Source: an uncultured Formosa sp.
GTDB taxonomy: Bacteria > Bacteroidota > Bacteroidia > Flavobacteriales > Flavobacteriaceae
Direction of reading: 5' to 3'
Length of the DNA: 7,590 bases
Assembly (NCBI GenBank): GCA_902516685.1
Contig: CABXZJ010000033.1
Coordinates: 1-7,590 of the forward strand
The notes under the pieces were generated by a model. It did no database searches and was not told the origin of the DNA. It saw only the letters and a list, made by a program, of their open reading frames with translations. Position 1 is the stretch's first letter, and each line of letters starts with the position of its first letter. The position numbers were made by a program, and so were the translations under genes. Below, piece after piece: positions 1 to 6,123 of this stretch.

Positions 1-498
1 TGTTAAAAGTCCTATTTTTATTTTATCTGAAATCATGAACATTAAACTCTCACCTTTCAATTGTTGGCTTAAAAAGTTCGTGTGACCAGGGAAATTAAAG
101 GTTTTAGATTGAATATTGTACTTATTAATAGGAGGCGTTACCAAAACATCAATTAAACTTGATTTAAGATCATTAACTGCAGCTTTTAGTGATAAAATAG
201 AATAATGCCCTGCTTCTGGTGTGGATTGCCCAAATTTAACTTTGACATCTTCTTCCCATACATTGATAATATTAATCGATGATGGACAAGCACTATCAAT
301 ATTTTTAATAACATTAAACTGATTCGGATTACTAAAGTGTTCAGCCAAAAAGGATATTATTTTATCTGAGGCATAAATTATAGCTGTGAATAATTTAAAA
401 AGTGATTTATCATTTAGAGATTTAAGGATCAACTCCCCTCCAATACCATTCAAATCTCCTATAGAAAATCCAACTTTTATTTTTTTATCTTTTAGCAT
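1..498 (-). CDS. pdxA: 4-hydroxythreonine-4-phosphate dehydrogenase PdxA (5' part; runs off left edge)
   Basis: The first 166 codons are present, with no stop before base 1; family members are about 330-350 residues, so roughly half is missing. PdxA oxidises 4-phosphohydroxy-L-threonine with NAD in the cytoplasmic DXP-dependent pathway to pyridoxal 5'-phosphate. Visible family features, read from the translated minus strand, are the N-terminal GDLNGIG loop (residues 14-20), a TPEAG element (93-97), the VLVTPPINK segment (118-126) and the FPGHTNF motif (136-142), in which H139 and T140 correspond to the substrate-phosphate-binding His-Thr of E. coli PdxA. The metal-binding histidines further on lie outside the window. 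The start at 498 is the only ATG between an in-frame TAA (513-511) and the conserved region; an in-frame TTG lies immediately before it. It is divergent from ribE with 57 bp between the starts. Identification is from motifs and is firm. Confidence 0.93.
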   Translation of the reverse strand, partial: MLKDKKIKVGFSIGDLNGIGGELILKSLNDKSLFKLFTAIIYASDKIISFLAEHFSNPNQFNVIKNIDSACPSSINIINVWEEDVKVKFGQSTPEAGHYSILSLKAAVNDLKSSLIDVLVTPPINKYNIQSKTFNFPGHTNFLSQQLKGESLMFMISDKIKIGLLT

Positions 499-520
499 CA
501 AAAATGATGTTTAATGTTTG

Positions 521-542
521 TAATTTTGATTTATCAAATTTA
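521..542. promoter_or_regulatory. Candidate divergent -7 boxes between pdxA and ribE
   Basis: The 57-bp gap between the two divergent starts carries one TAnnTTTG match on each strand: TAATTTTG on plus at 521-528 (facing ribE) and TAAATTTG on minus at 542-535 (facing pdxA). TAnnTTTG is the -7 consensus of Bacteroidota primary sigma factors. Neither box has a convincing TTG/TTTG element about 20 bp upstream, and such boxes arise often by chance in AT-rich DNA, so this is only suggestive. Confidence 0.3.
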
Positions 543-555
543 ATGAATTAAAAGA

Positions 556-1152
556 ATGTTTACTGGAATAATTGAAGATTTAGGAACGGTTGAATCTCTT
601 GAAAGAGAAGCAACTAATTTGCATTTAACGATAAAAAGTCGCTTGGCTTCAGAGTTGAAAATTGATCAGAGCATTTCGCACAACGGAGTTTGCCTTACAG
701 TTATTAAGTGCAATGCAACTTCCTACGCTGTTACGGCCATTAAAGAAACTCTGGACAAAACCAATTTGAATTCCTTAACAAAAGGTGCTATTGTAAACCT
801 AGAACGTGGGTTAAAACTTGGCGAGCGCTTGGACGGTCACATGGTTCAGGGGCATATAGACCAAATAGGAACCTGTGTAGATATACAATCTCAAAATGGG
901 AGTTGGTACTATCATTTTGAATACGACCACAGCCTTGGAAACATTACCATTGAAAAAGGATCAGTCACTGTTAACGGGGTTAGTTTAACCGTGGTTAATT
1001 CTAAAAAAAATGGCTTCAGTGTGGCCATTATTCCATATACTTATGAAAATACCAATTTTAAACACTTTAAAATTGGATCTATGGTAAATTTAGAATTTGA
1101 TGTGATTGGAAAATATGTTAGTCGTTTACACGCTAAGGCAACTACTTCTTAG
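556..1152 (+). CDS. ribE: Riboflavin synthase (alpha subunit)
   Basis: A 198-residue protein with the classic riboflavin synthase opening MFTGIIE and the internal duplication that defines the enzyme: two lumazine-binding barrels, the first with NGVCLTV at residues 43-49 and the second with NGVSLTV at 140-146. The GERLDGHMVQGHID segment (89-102) marks the transition between the two halves. The enzyme dismutates two 6,7-dimethyl-8-ribityllumazine molecules into riboflavin and a pyrimidinedione, the last step of vitamin B2 synthesis in the cytoplasm; it is normally a homotrimer. Length is close to the family norm of about 200-215. The ATG is fixed by the conserved N-terminus. The last 11 bp overlap the end of the convergent mscL gene, and no terminator hairpin was seen after it. 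The gene is called ribE or ribC depending on the organism. Confidence 0.96.
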   Translation: MFTGIIEDLGTVESLEREATNLHLTIKSRLASELKIDQSISHNGVCLTVIKCNATSYAVTAIKETLDKTNLNSLTKGAIVNLERGLKLGERLDGHMVQGHIDQIGTCVDIQSQNGSWYYHFEYDHSLGNITIEKGSVTVNGVSLTVVNSKKNGFSVAIIPYTYENTNFKHFKIGSMVNLEFDVIGKYVSRLHAKATTS

Positions 1153-1564
1153 ATAAAACCTTGTTTTGCTCTTCTAATAAGTCCTTAATTTTTGACAACA
1201 GTTCGATATCCGCTGGCGTTGGCACAGTAGTATCTTTTACATTCTCTGCTTTAGCTTTTAGTCTATTAATAAATTTTACAACTAAAAAAATTGTAAATCC
1301 AACGATTAAAAAATCTATAACCGTTTCAATTAAAAGCCCGTAATCTACAGATACTTGAGAAGATTTGGCAGTAGCCTCTCTTAAAATAAGTTTCTTATCT
1401 CCAAAACTAATGCCATCTGATAGCAATGAAAGCGGAGGAAGTATGATATTTTTAACCAAGACATTGACAATAGCATTGAAAGAAGCTCCAATTATGATTC
1501 CAATAGCCATGTCAATCATATTGCCTTTAACGGCAAAATCTTTAAATTCTCTAAGTAACTTCAT
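1142..1564 (-). CDS. mscL: Large-conductance mechanosensitive channel MscL
   Basis: A 140-residue inner-membrane channel that opens under membrane tension on hypo-osmotic shock; E. coli MscL is 136 residues. The amphipathic N-terminus (LLREFKDFAVKGN) leads into TM1 (about 16-42), which carries the pore-lining A20-x-G22-x3-G26 pattern. A periplasmic loop follows, then TM2 (about 77-98, VIDFLIVGFTIF) and a charged C-terminal helix (LLSKIKDLLEEQNK, 122-135) that forms the cytoplasmic bundle. Ungapped comparison with E. coli places M19 and I23 at the hydrophobic-gate positions held there by L19 and V23, so the gate chemistry is kept. It lies 30 bp downstream of a small membrane-protein gene on the same strand, so the two are probably co-transcribed. 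Its stop codon lies inside the 3' end of the convergent ribE. Confidence 0.96.
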   Translation of the reverse strand: MKLLREFKDFAVKGNMIDMAIGIIIGASFNAIVNVLVKNIILPPLSLLSDGISFGDKKLILREATAKSSQVSVDYGLLIETVIDFLIVGFTIFLVVKFINRLKAKAENVKDTTVPTPADIELLSKIKDLLEEQNKVLSKK

Positions 1565-1594
1565 AGGGTTATAAATTGCTTAATTATAAGTCTT

Positions 1595-1822
1595 TTATTT
1601 CCCATTTTGCATTGGAGTTGTTTCTGGCATCAGTTTGTTTAATATAGTGTACACTGGGCAGAACTTAGTAACAGGACTAATGATTTGCAAAACAGCAACG
1701 GCAACAGCAACATAAATCCAATTCAAACCAAATTGGCTGGCTAAAATAATGGATCCAATGTTTAAAAGGCCTACGATTCCATCGTGTACTCTAACTTTAA
1801 TAATATCTTTTTGATTGCTCAT
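1595..1822 (-). CDS. Small YgaP-like (DUF2892) inner-membrane protein
   Basis: A 75-residue protein with two predicted membrane helices (about 14-31 and 34-50) followed by TKFCPVYTIL (52-61). This resembles the T-G-F-C-P-L-Y signature that ends the DUF2892 / YgaP transmembrane domain. In E. coli YgaP the domain anchors a rhodanese; here it stands alone, as in many bacteria, and its function is unknown. The N-terminal IIKVRVHDGIVGLLNIG stretch fits the R-x-x-R-G start of the family only loosely (H13-D14 lie where the family usually has R-I/V), but the hydrophobic pattern and Cys-Pro motif support the call. It precedes mscL by 30 bp on the same strand, suggesting an operon. C55 is the only cysteine. 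Confidence 0.8.
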   Translation of the reverse strand: MSNQKDIIKVRVHDGIVGLLNIGSIILASQFGLNWIYVAVAVAVLQIISPVTKFCPVYTILNKLMPETTPMQNGK

Positions 1823-1929
1823 AAATTACTTGATTAGTGGTTTTTAAACGAAAGTAAAAAAAAATGGTTGCATATAAAAATAATGGATTTGAAAATAAAT
1901 GACAAAAAAACACTACATTATGAGAGGTA

Positions 1930-3258
1930 ATGCATTTGAATAAATTAATATATATACATAGCCCTTTTTTGATGCTTATAGCTTTAAGCCTTGTTTGTTG
2001 TAGCTCTGAGTCAGAGCTACGGACCGATGATTCTATTGACTACGTTGAAACACCTGAAAGTTATCCTAATATTTTACTGATTATTGCAGATGATATGGGT
2101 AAGGATGCTACTTTTGGATTTGAGCAAGGGATTTTAAAACCACAAACACCGCATATAAATTCAATCAAAAACAGTGGGATTACTTTTCAAAATTTTTGGA
2201 GTTACCCAACCTGCAGCCCCACAAGAGCTTCGATTATTACAGGAAAATATGGGTATAGAACAGGCGTCAAATGGGCAGGTGATGTACTCTCAAGTACTGA
2301 AACAAGCCTGCAACAATACATAAAACAAGGGACTGGTAACAGGTACTCTTCTGCTGTTATTGGAAAATGGCATCTTTCTGGAAATACTGGTAACTTTAAT
2401 CCTGGGGCTTTTGGAATAGATTACTATTCAGGGCTTTTGGGGGGTGGCCTTCAAAATTATTTCCAGTGGAACTTAACGAACGATGAGGGCACCAATGCAC
2501 AATCGGGATATAGCTCTAAAGTTTTTACAGATTTAGCAATAGATTGGGTAGGTGCTCAAGAGAAGCCTTGGTTTTTATGGTTAGCATACAACGCCCCGCA
2601 TACTCCATTTCATAGACCACCTAACATAATGCACAGCCAAGGGGCGTTGGCAAATTATTCTGATGGCATGGACCCAATGCCCTATTATCTAGCAGCTATA
2701 GAAGCTATGGATTTTCAAATTGGTAGGCTTCTTGATGGACTCAATCAAGAACAAATAGACAACACTATCATACTTTTCATGGGCGATAATGGCACCCCAA
2801 ATCAAGTGGGACAAGCACCTTATGCGAACAACGCTGTAAAAGGGACACTTTATCAAGGCGGTATAAATGTCCCAATGTTTGTCGCTGGGAAGGGTGTACA
2901 ACGCACTGGCGACGATTATAATTTAATTACTAGTACAGATTTATTTAGTACTATTGCACAATTAGCTGGAGTGGATTCGAATGAAATCCATGATAGTAAA
3001 AGTTTTAAACATTTACTAACTACCAGCGTTGGCCAAAGAGAATTCCAATATTCTGAAATGGATTCTCCAAATACCAGTAAATGGGCGATAAGCGACGGAA
3101 ACTATAAATTAATTATTAGGTCGAACGGACTAGAAGAATTATATCATTTAGTGTCTGACCCATATGAATCTGAAAACTTAATAGACGAAGAGCTCTCTGT
3201 TGATGCTTATACAGCAAAAATAGCCTTACAAGGTGAATTATTACTAATCAGGAATTAA
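1930..3258 (+). CDS. S1-family (formylglycine-dependent) sulfatase lipoprotein
   Basis: A 442-residue sulfatase expected to cleave sulfate esters outside the cytoplasm. The N-terminus is a lipoprotein signal: K5, a hydrophobic core (about 12-22) and C23/C24 followed by SSESE, an acidic-serine tail of the kind linked to surface export in Bacteroidota. The catalytic set is complete: metal-binding D54-D55 in IIADDMG, the C95-S-P-T-R99 signature whose cysteine is converted to formylglycine, K146 and H148 in GKWHLS, H224 in NAPHTPFH, D286-N287 in GDNG, and K304. Length is slightly short for the family (commonly 450-550). The substrate cannot be read from the sequence; no glycoside hydrolase, SusCD pair or formylglycine-generating enzyme is nearby. 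The ATG at 1930 follows a gagagg purine run and gives an intact signal peptide. alkB begins 26 bp later on the same strand, so co-transcription is likely. Confidence 0.92.
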   Translation: MHLNKLIYIHSPFLMLIALSLVCCSSESELRTDDSIDYVETPESYPNILLIIADDMGKDATFGFEQGILKPQTPHINSIKNSGITFQNFWSYPTCSPTRASIITGKYGYRTGVKWAGDVLSSTETSLQQYIKQGTGNRYSSAVIGKWHLSGNTGNFNPGAFGIDYYSGLLGGGLQNYFQWNLTNDEGTNAQSGYSSKVFTDLAIDWVGAQEKPWFLWLAYNAPHTPFHRPPNIMHSQGALANYSDGMDPMPYYLAAIEAMDFQIGRLLDGLNQEQIDNTIILFMGDNGTPNQVGQAPYANNAVKGTLYQGGINVPMFVAGKGVQRTGDDYNLITSTDLFSTIAQLAGVDSNEIHDSKSFKHLLTTSVGQREFQYSEMDSPNTSKWAISDGNYKLIIRSNGLEELYHLVSDPYESENLIDEELSVDAYTAKIALQGELLLIRN

Positions 3259-3284
3259 AAATTATTTTTTATTATTTTTGGAAC

Positions 3285-4322
3285 ATGAAAGACCTGAAAT
3301 ATCTTTTTGCATACACAGTTCCTCTTTCGGGGCTTATGGCCTTTAACTCTCACGGTATTGGAACTTATACTACAGTGTTTTATGCATTTATTGTATTACC
3401 CCTTTTAGATCTAGCCACTGGTGAGACTAAAAAAAACTTGTCTAAAAATCAAGTCCTAACAAAAAGTAATAAATGGATTTTTGATATTATGCTTTATATA
3501 AACCTACCAATAGTTTTTTACCTTTTATTTTTAGCATTTACAAAAATTCAAACAGGGAACTATTTAATCTATGAATTAGTTGGTATGAGTCTCTCAGCTG
3601 GAATTTTACTCGCAACTAATGCCATAAATGTAGCGCATGAACTTGGTCATCGAAAACCCTACTTTGAGCGTTTTTTAGGCAAATGTTTATACATCCCTTG
3701 CTTGTACATGCATTTTTATATTGAACACAACTTTGGGCATCATTTACATGTTGGCACACCTGAAGACGGGGCCACTGCGAAGTATAATCAATCTGTTTAT
3801 TCTTTCTGGTGGAGTTCTGTATCAAAGCAATACGTTGATTCTTGGAAACGACAGCTTAATCTTCTAAAATCAAAAAATAATAGCTTTTTCTCATTTAAAA
3901 ATGATATGCTATGGTATCACTTAATTCAGCCTTTATATTTATTTGGAGTTTATATACTTTTTTCTTTTGAGGTACTAATCTTTTCAATAATAATCGGGGT
4001 TTTATCATTTCTTTTTCTTGAAACCATTAATTATATAGAACATTATGGATTAAGACGGTTTAAAAATCCGTCAGGGAGATATGAACGTGTTAAGCCCCAG
4101 CATTCTTGGAACTCAAATTTTAATATTGGAAGAATTGTTTTATACGAACTTACTCGTCATAGTGACCACCACTTCAAAGCATCAAAAAAATACCAATTAT
4201 TAAATAGTTATGATGAAAGTCCAACATTACCTTTGGGATATCCGGCTTCAATATTACTTAGTTTATTTCCTCCTTTGTGGTATAAAATTATAAATCCACT
4301 TGTCCCAGAAAAAATGAAATAG
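3285..4322 (+). CDS. alkB: AlkB-type alkane 1-monooxygenase
   Basis: A 345-residue integral membrane di-iron enzyme that hydroxylates the terminal carbon of n-alkanes to 1-alkanols, using O2 and electrons normally delivered by rubredoxin. All diagnostic elements are present: HELGH (H118, H122), EHNFGHH (H148, H152, H153), NYIEHYG (H253), QHSWNSN (H273) and RHSDHH (H292, H295, H296). These supply nine histidines that coordinate the two irons in known AlkB structures. Several hydrophobic segments (around 8-22, 28-44, 66-86, 93-113, 212-248) match the multi-pass topology. The protein is shorter than Pseudomonas AlkB (about 400), lacking the extended N- and C-termini. Aligned at the LPLLD motif (38-42), A34 falls where GPo1 AlkB has W55, a residue that limits chain length. 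No rubredoxin or rubredoxin reductase gene is in the window. It ends just before a strong terminator. Confidence 0.93.
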   Translation: MKDLKYLFAYTVPLSGLMAFNSHGIGTYTTVFYAFIVLPLLDLATGETKKNLSKNQVLTKSNKWIFDIMLYINLPIVFYLLFLAFTKIQTGNYLIYELVGMSLSAGILLATNAINVAHELGHRKPYFERFLGKCLYIPCLYMHFYIEHNFGHHLHVGTPEDGATAKYNQSVYSFWWSSVSKQYVDSWKRQLNLLKSKNNSFFSFKNDMLWYHLIQPLYLFGVYILFSFEVLIFSIIIGVLSFLFLETINYIEHYGLRRFKNPSGRYERVKPQHSWNSNFNIGRIVLYELTRHSDHHFKASKKYQLLNSYDESPTLPLGYPASILLSLFPPLWYKIINPLVPEKMK

Positions 4323-4346
4323 TTTTTTTTATAATTGATAATTAAA

Positions 4347-4370
4347 AAAGCCTCTTTTAGAAGAGGCTTT
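4347..4370. terminator. Bidirectional intrinsic terminator between alkB and the convergent lipoprotein gene
   Basis: A perfect 10-bp inverted repeat, AAAGCCTCTT / AAGAGGCTTT, closes on a TTAG loop. It is followed on the plus strand by gtaaTTTTTT (4371-4380) and on the minus strand by a T run complementary to the A tract at 4344-4349. It sits 24 bp after the alkB stop and 32 bp before the stop of the convergent gene at 4403, so it can serve both transcription units. Confidence 0.92.
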
Positions 4371-4402
4371 GTAATTTTTTAGTCTTGACATTAATTATAA
4401 AT

Positions 4403-5194
4403 CTAATAAAAATTATAATTAGAATTATTCAAATAAACTTTTACACCATTGGTGCCCCCGTCAACGAGTTTCATAACCTTATCTGCAAAATTTGGCTCTT
4501 CAATATTAAATCTCCAGTCTCGGTATGCATCATACTTTTCATAAGAATCCCAATATCCACAAATAACATAAGTCTCACTTTCTTCATTGTAAAATGCCTC
4601 AAGATGATTACATCCATCATAATTACGAGTTACAACAAGGCCACTTTCAGAATCCATTAGTTCTTGAAATTTATCGATATTCTTTTTACGAACTTTTGCT
4701 GTAAAGACAACTACATTTCTTTCAATTGGACCAACTGAATTAACCATTCCTGTAGCGTCAAAGTATTCTCCAGTAGAGATAATTTTACCACCTTCAAAAT
4801 CAAAATTATGGTATGATAGTATACTAAATGTTCTACCAGTAGATTTACTTTTCCCAGTCCAAGTTCCATATGCTCTTACACTACCATCGGGCTTCAAAGA
4901 AAGGGTGTCTATACCAGGAAGCCATACTGGATCATTAAATTTTACATCAGTATAATTATTTACATAAAATTCAGCAATTTGTCTTGAAGATTGATAACCA
5001 ACACGACCCATCCCATACATTGGAGAAACGTCCATAACATCTTTGGAAACCACTTCATCCCAAAGATCCATGTTCTCAGTTTCGAAAGTTTCTACCCATT
5101 TCTCAGCTAATGCCTTATTAGCTTCGTAGTCTTTGTGAGAGGTTTGACATGAGGTCAACACAATTGACAATAATAATAATATTCCTTTTTTCAT
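4403..5194 (-). CDS. Lipoprotein fusing a SnoaL/NTF2-like domain to an ABM domain
   Basis: A 263-residue exported protein. The signal is short and canonical: MKKGILLLLSIVLTSC with lipobox L-T-S-C16. Residues about 25-150 look like a SnoaL-type NTF2 fold: an opening helix (ANKALAEKWVETF), a helix with a Trp-Asp pair, a central 'YGTWTGKS' strand, and a closing F-E-G-G-K-I-x(5)-EYFDATG pattern. Residues about 158-245 resemble an antibiotic-biosynthesis-monooxygenase ferredoxin-like domain: VVVFTAKV strand, helix KFQELM, GLV-x(8)-GCNHLEAFY and WDSYEKYDAYRDWR. Both folds usually act as small-molecule enzymes or binders; substrate and catalytic activity cannot be told. The stop is 32 bp from the shared terminator, and the gene follows the DUF2059 gene by 22 bp on the same strand, indicating an operon of two exported proteins. 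The domain calls are by pattern, not by profile search. Confidence 0.78.
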   Translation of the reverse strand: MKKGILLLLSIVLTSCQTSHKDYEANKALAEKWVETFETENMDLWDEVVSKDVMDVSPMYGMGRVGYQSSRQIAEFYVNNYTDVKFNDPVWLPGIDTLSLKPDGSVRAYGTWTGKSKSTGRTFSILSYHNFDFEGGKIISTGEYFDATGMVNSVGPIERNVVVFTAKVRKKNIDKFQELMDSESGLVVTRNYDGCNHLEAFYNEESETYVICGYWDSYEKYDAYRDWRFNIEEPNFADKVMKLVDGGTNGVKVYLNNSNYNFY

Positions 5195-5216
5195 TTTATA
5201 TTTATTTAAATTAGAT

Positions 5217-5627
5217 TTACTCTTCGATTAACTCTTTAATTTTTGTTGAAAATTTCATCCCAAGGGATATAGTAACACCCAAACTCTCTGACGATATCAG
5301 TGGGGTCTTTTCTGAAATTTTCCTACCGATTGGGGTATTATACATTGCAATAGCATCCCTCAAATCTTGTATTGATAAATGATTTTGATAGATAGGTACC
5401 AAGTCATCAATTAAACTTGAAAACATTTCTTCCATAAAAGGCTCCAACTTGTCATTGTCAATTTGAGCTTCTACCAGCTTTGACATTTGATCGATAGTAG
5501 AGCTAAAGGTTTGATAGGACCCTTGAGCTTTCATATACTCTAATAGTACTTCTTTGTAAATCTTTTCTTGTGAATGGATATTAGTAAACGAGAAAAATAG
5601 TACAAAAAGTATTATATCTTTTTTCAT
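5217..5627 (-). CDS. Secreted DUF2059 domain protein
   Basis: A 136-residue protein starting with a clear signal peptide (MKKDIILFVLFFSFTNIHS, probable cleavage before Q20), so the mature form is periplasmic or secreted and about 117 residues, mostly helical. Residues about 82-115 contain the DUF2059 hallmark: L-R-D-A-I-A-M-Y-N-T-P-I-G-R-K-I-S-E-K-T-P, matching the family pattern of a Tyr, then (S/T)-P-x-G-(R/K)-K, then a Pro. The family is widespread in proteobacteria and Bacteroidota and has no established biochemical function. It is the first gene of a probable two-gene unit; the SnoaL-ABM lipoprotein begins 22 bp after its stop. No consensus promoter was found upstream, only TACTTTTA-like near-matches without a -33 element. 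Confidence 0.82.
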   Translation of the reverse strand: MKKDIILFVLFFSFTNIHSQEKIYKEVLLEYMKAQGSYQTFSSTIDQMSKLVEAQIDNDKLEPFMEEMFSSLIDDLVPIYQNHLSIQDLRDAIAMYNTPIGRKISEKTPLISSESLGVTISLGMKFSTKIKELIEE

Positions 5628-5894
5628 TGAAATAAAGTTTAATATTGCAATATAAAAGTAATAAAAAGTACGTATTAAGGCTGCTACTTTTTAAAAAATT
5701 AAATATTATATTTTATATGTTGAAACAGGACATAAAAATGTCCCTCCCAAAAAAAACTTTATGAATCTTTAGACTTTCGTAAAGATAAAGTTTGGATTAC
5801 AGCTTTCAGAGCAATGAAAATAAGATATTCGAATAGAAATTAGCTAGAACTAATAAAGTTGTAGCCCTAACAGTAAGTTAAAAAATAACAGTCT
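5628..5894. other. Low-coding intergenic stretch
   Basis: About 267 bp with no convincing gene on either strand, very A/T-rich near 5640-5720. It contains a 6-bp perfect hairpin GGACAT-aaaa-ATGTCC (5728-5743) without a following T run on either strand. It also holds an open plus-strand stretch of 34 codons (5739-5841, TAG at 5841-5843) that has a late ATG only and no recognisable product. It presumably holds the promoter of the DUF2059 unit and the 3' untranslated region of the small gene to its right. Confidence 0.5.
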
Positions 5895-6026
5895 CTAAGG
5901 AGAAACATTTTCAAATTCTTCGCAGGTGTATTTTTCGTTGACAGCAATGTTGTGAAAATCACATTGTGCTGTTTTTGTGTAATTACCACAGTTAACACAA
6001 CTATTACTTAAAAATAAATTTTCCAT
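5895..6026 (-). CDS. 43-residue four-cysteine small protein (putative metal-binding)
   Basis: A short gene with ATG at 6026-6024 and TAG at 5897-5895, encoding 43 residues. The core is SCVNCGNYTKTAQCDFHNI followed by AVNEKYTCEEFEN, giving the spacing C10-x2-C13-x8-C22-x12-C35 with H25 between. Four cysteines in so short a chain, aromatic residues beside them, and the absence of a signal peptide point to a cytoplasmic zinc- or iron-sulfur-binding miniprotein. The order Cys-x2-Cys ... Cys-x12-Cys followed by an aromatic also resembles the cluster-binding part of high-potential iron-sulfur proteins, although the middle spacing is shorter and no export signal is present. A promoter matching the flavobacterial consensus lies 26 bp upstream of the start, which supports a real gene. 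I do not recognise a named family. No neighbour on the same strand is close enough to suggest an operon. Confidence 0.7.
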   Translation of the reverse strand: MENLFLSNSCVNCGNYTKTAQCDFHNIAVNEKYTCEEFENVSP

Positions 6027-6051
6027 GATTATTAATTATATAATTATCAAA

Positions 6052-6082
6052 CAAAAATATATGGAGTAGTGTTTAGAAACAA
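6052..6082 (-). promoter_or_regulatory. Flavobacterial-type promoter (-33 TTG, N20, -7 TATTTTTG) for the small Cys4 gene
   Basis: On the minus strand, TTG (6082-6080) is separated by exactly 20 bp from TATTTTTG (6059-6052), a perfect TAnnTTTG -7 box. This fits the Flavobacterium/Bacteroides consensus TTG-N17-23-TAnnTTTG. The -7 box ends 25 bp before the ATG at 6026, which leaves a short A/T-rich leader of about 20 nt without a Shine-Dalgarno sequence, as is usual in this phylum. Confidence 0.6.
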
Positions 6083-6123
6083 TTTAAATAGTTAAATATG
6101 AAAAATTCTTATTTAGACCAAAG

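Noticed and set aside
1161..1574. Two plus-strand open frames antisense to mscL (1161-1343 and 1365-1574)
   Set aside because: They are shadows of a well-identified gene and their translations show no coherent domain.
1849..1856. TACTTTCG on the minus strand as a -7 box for the DUF2892-mscL unit
   Set aside because: One mismatch to TAnnTTTG and no TTG element at the right distance; too weak to list as a feature.
2689..2901. Minus-strand frame inside the sulfatase gene
   Set aside because: Antisense to a gene with a complete active site; no start context and no recognisable protein.
3273..3280. TATTTTTG, a perfect -7 box just before alkB
   Set aside because: No -33 TTG about 20 bp upstream, and its start site would fall at the ATG itself. 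The T-rich 26-bp spacer produces such matches easily.
3616..3825. Minus-strand, cysteine-containing frame inside alkB
   Set aside because: It covers the region encoding conserved histidine boxes; the cysteines come from reading His/Gly codons in reverse.
4385..4660. Plus-strand isoleucine-rich frame overlapping the SnoaL-ABM gene
   Set aside because: Artefact of A/T-rich antisense sequence; it begins right after the terminator and has no supporting motif.
5728..5743. GGACAT-aaaa-ATGTCC hairpin as a terminator or operator
   Set aside because: Only 6 bp and no T run on either strand; could be a regulator site but nothing else supports it.
5739..5843. Plus-strand open stretch of 34 codons as a gene remnant
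   Set aside because: No start near its beginning, a stop just upstream, and no recognisable protein similarity; consistent with chance.
5892..5903. TCTC-taag-GAGA stem at the stop of the small Cys4 gene
   Set aside because: A 4-bp stem is too weak for a terminator and has no T run.
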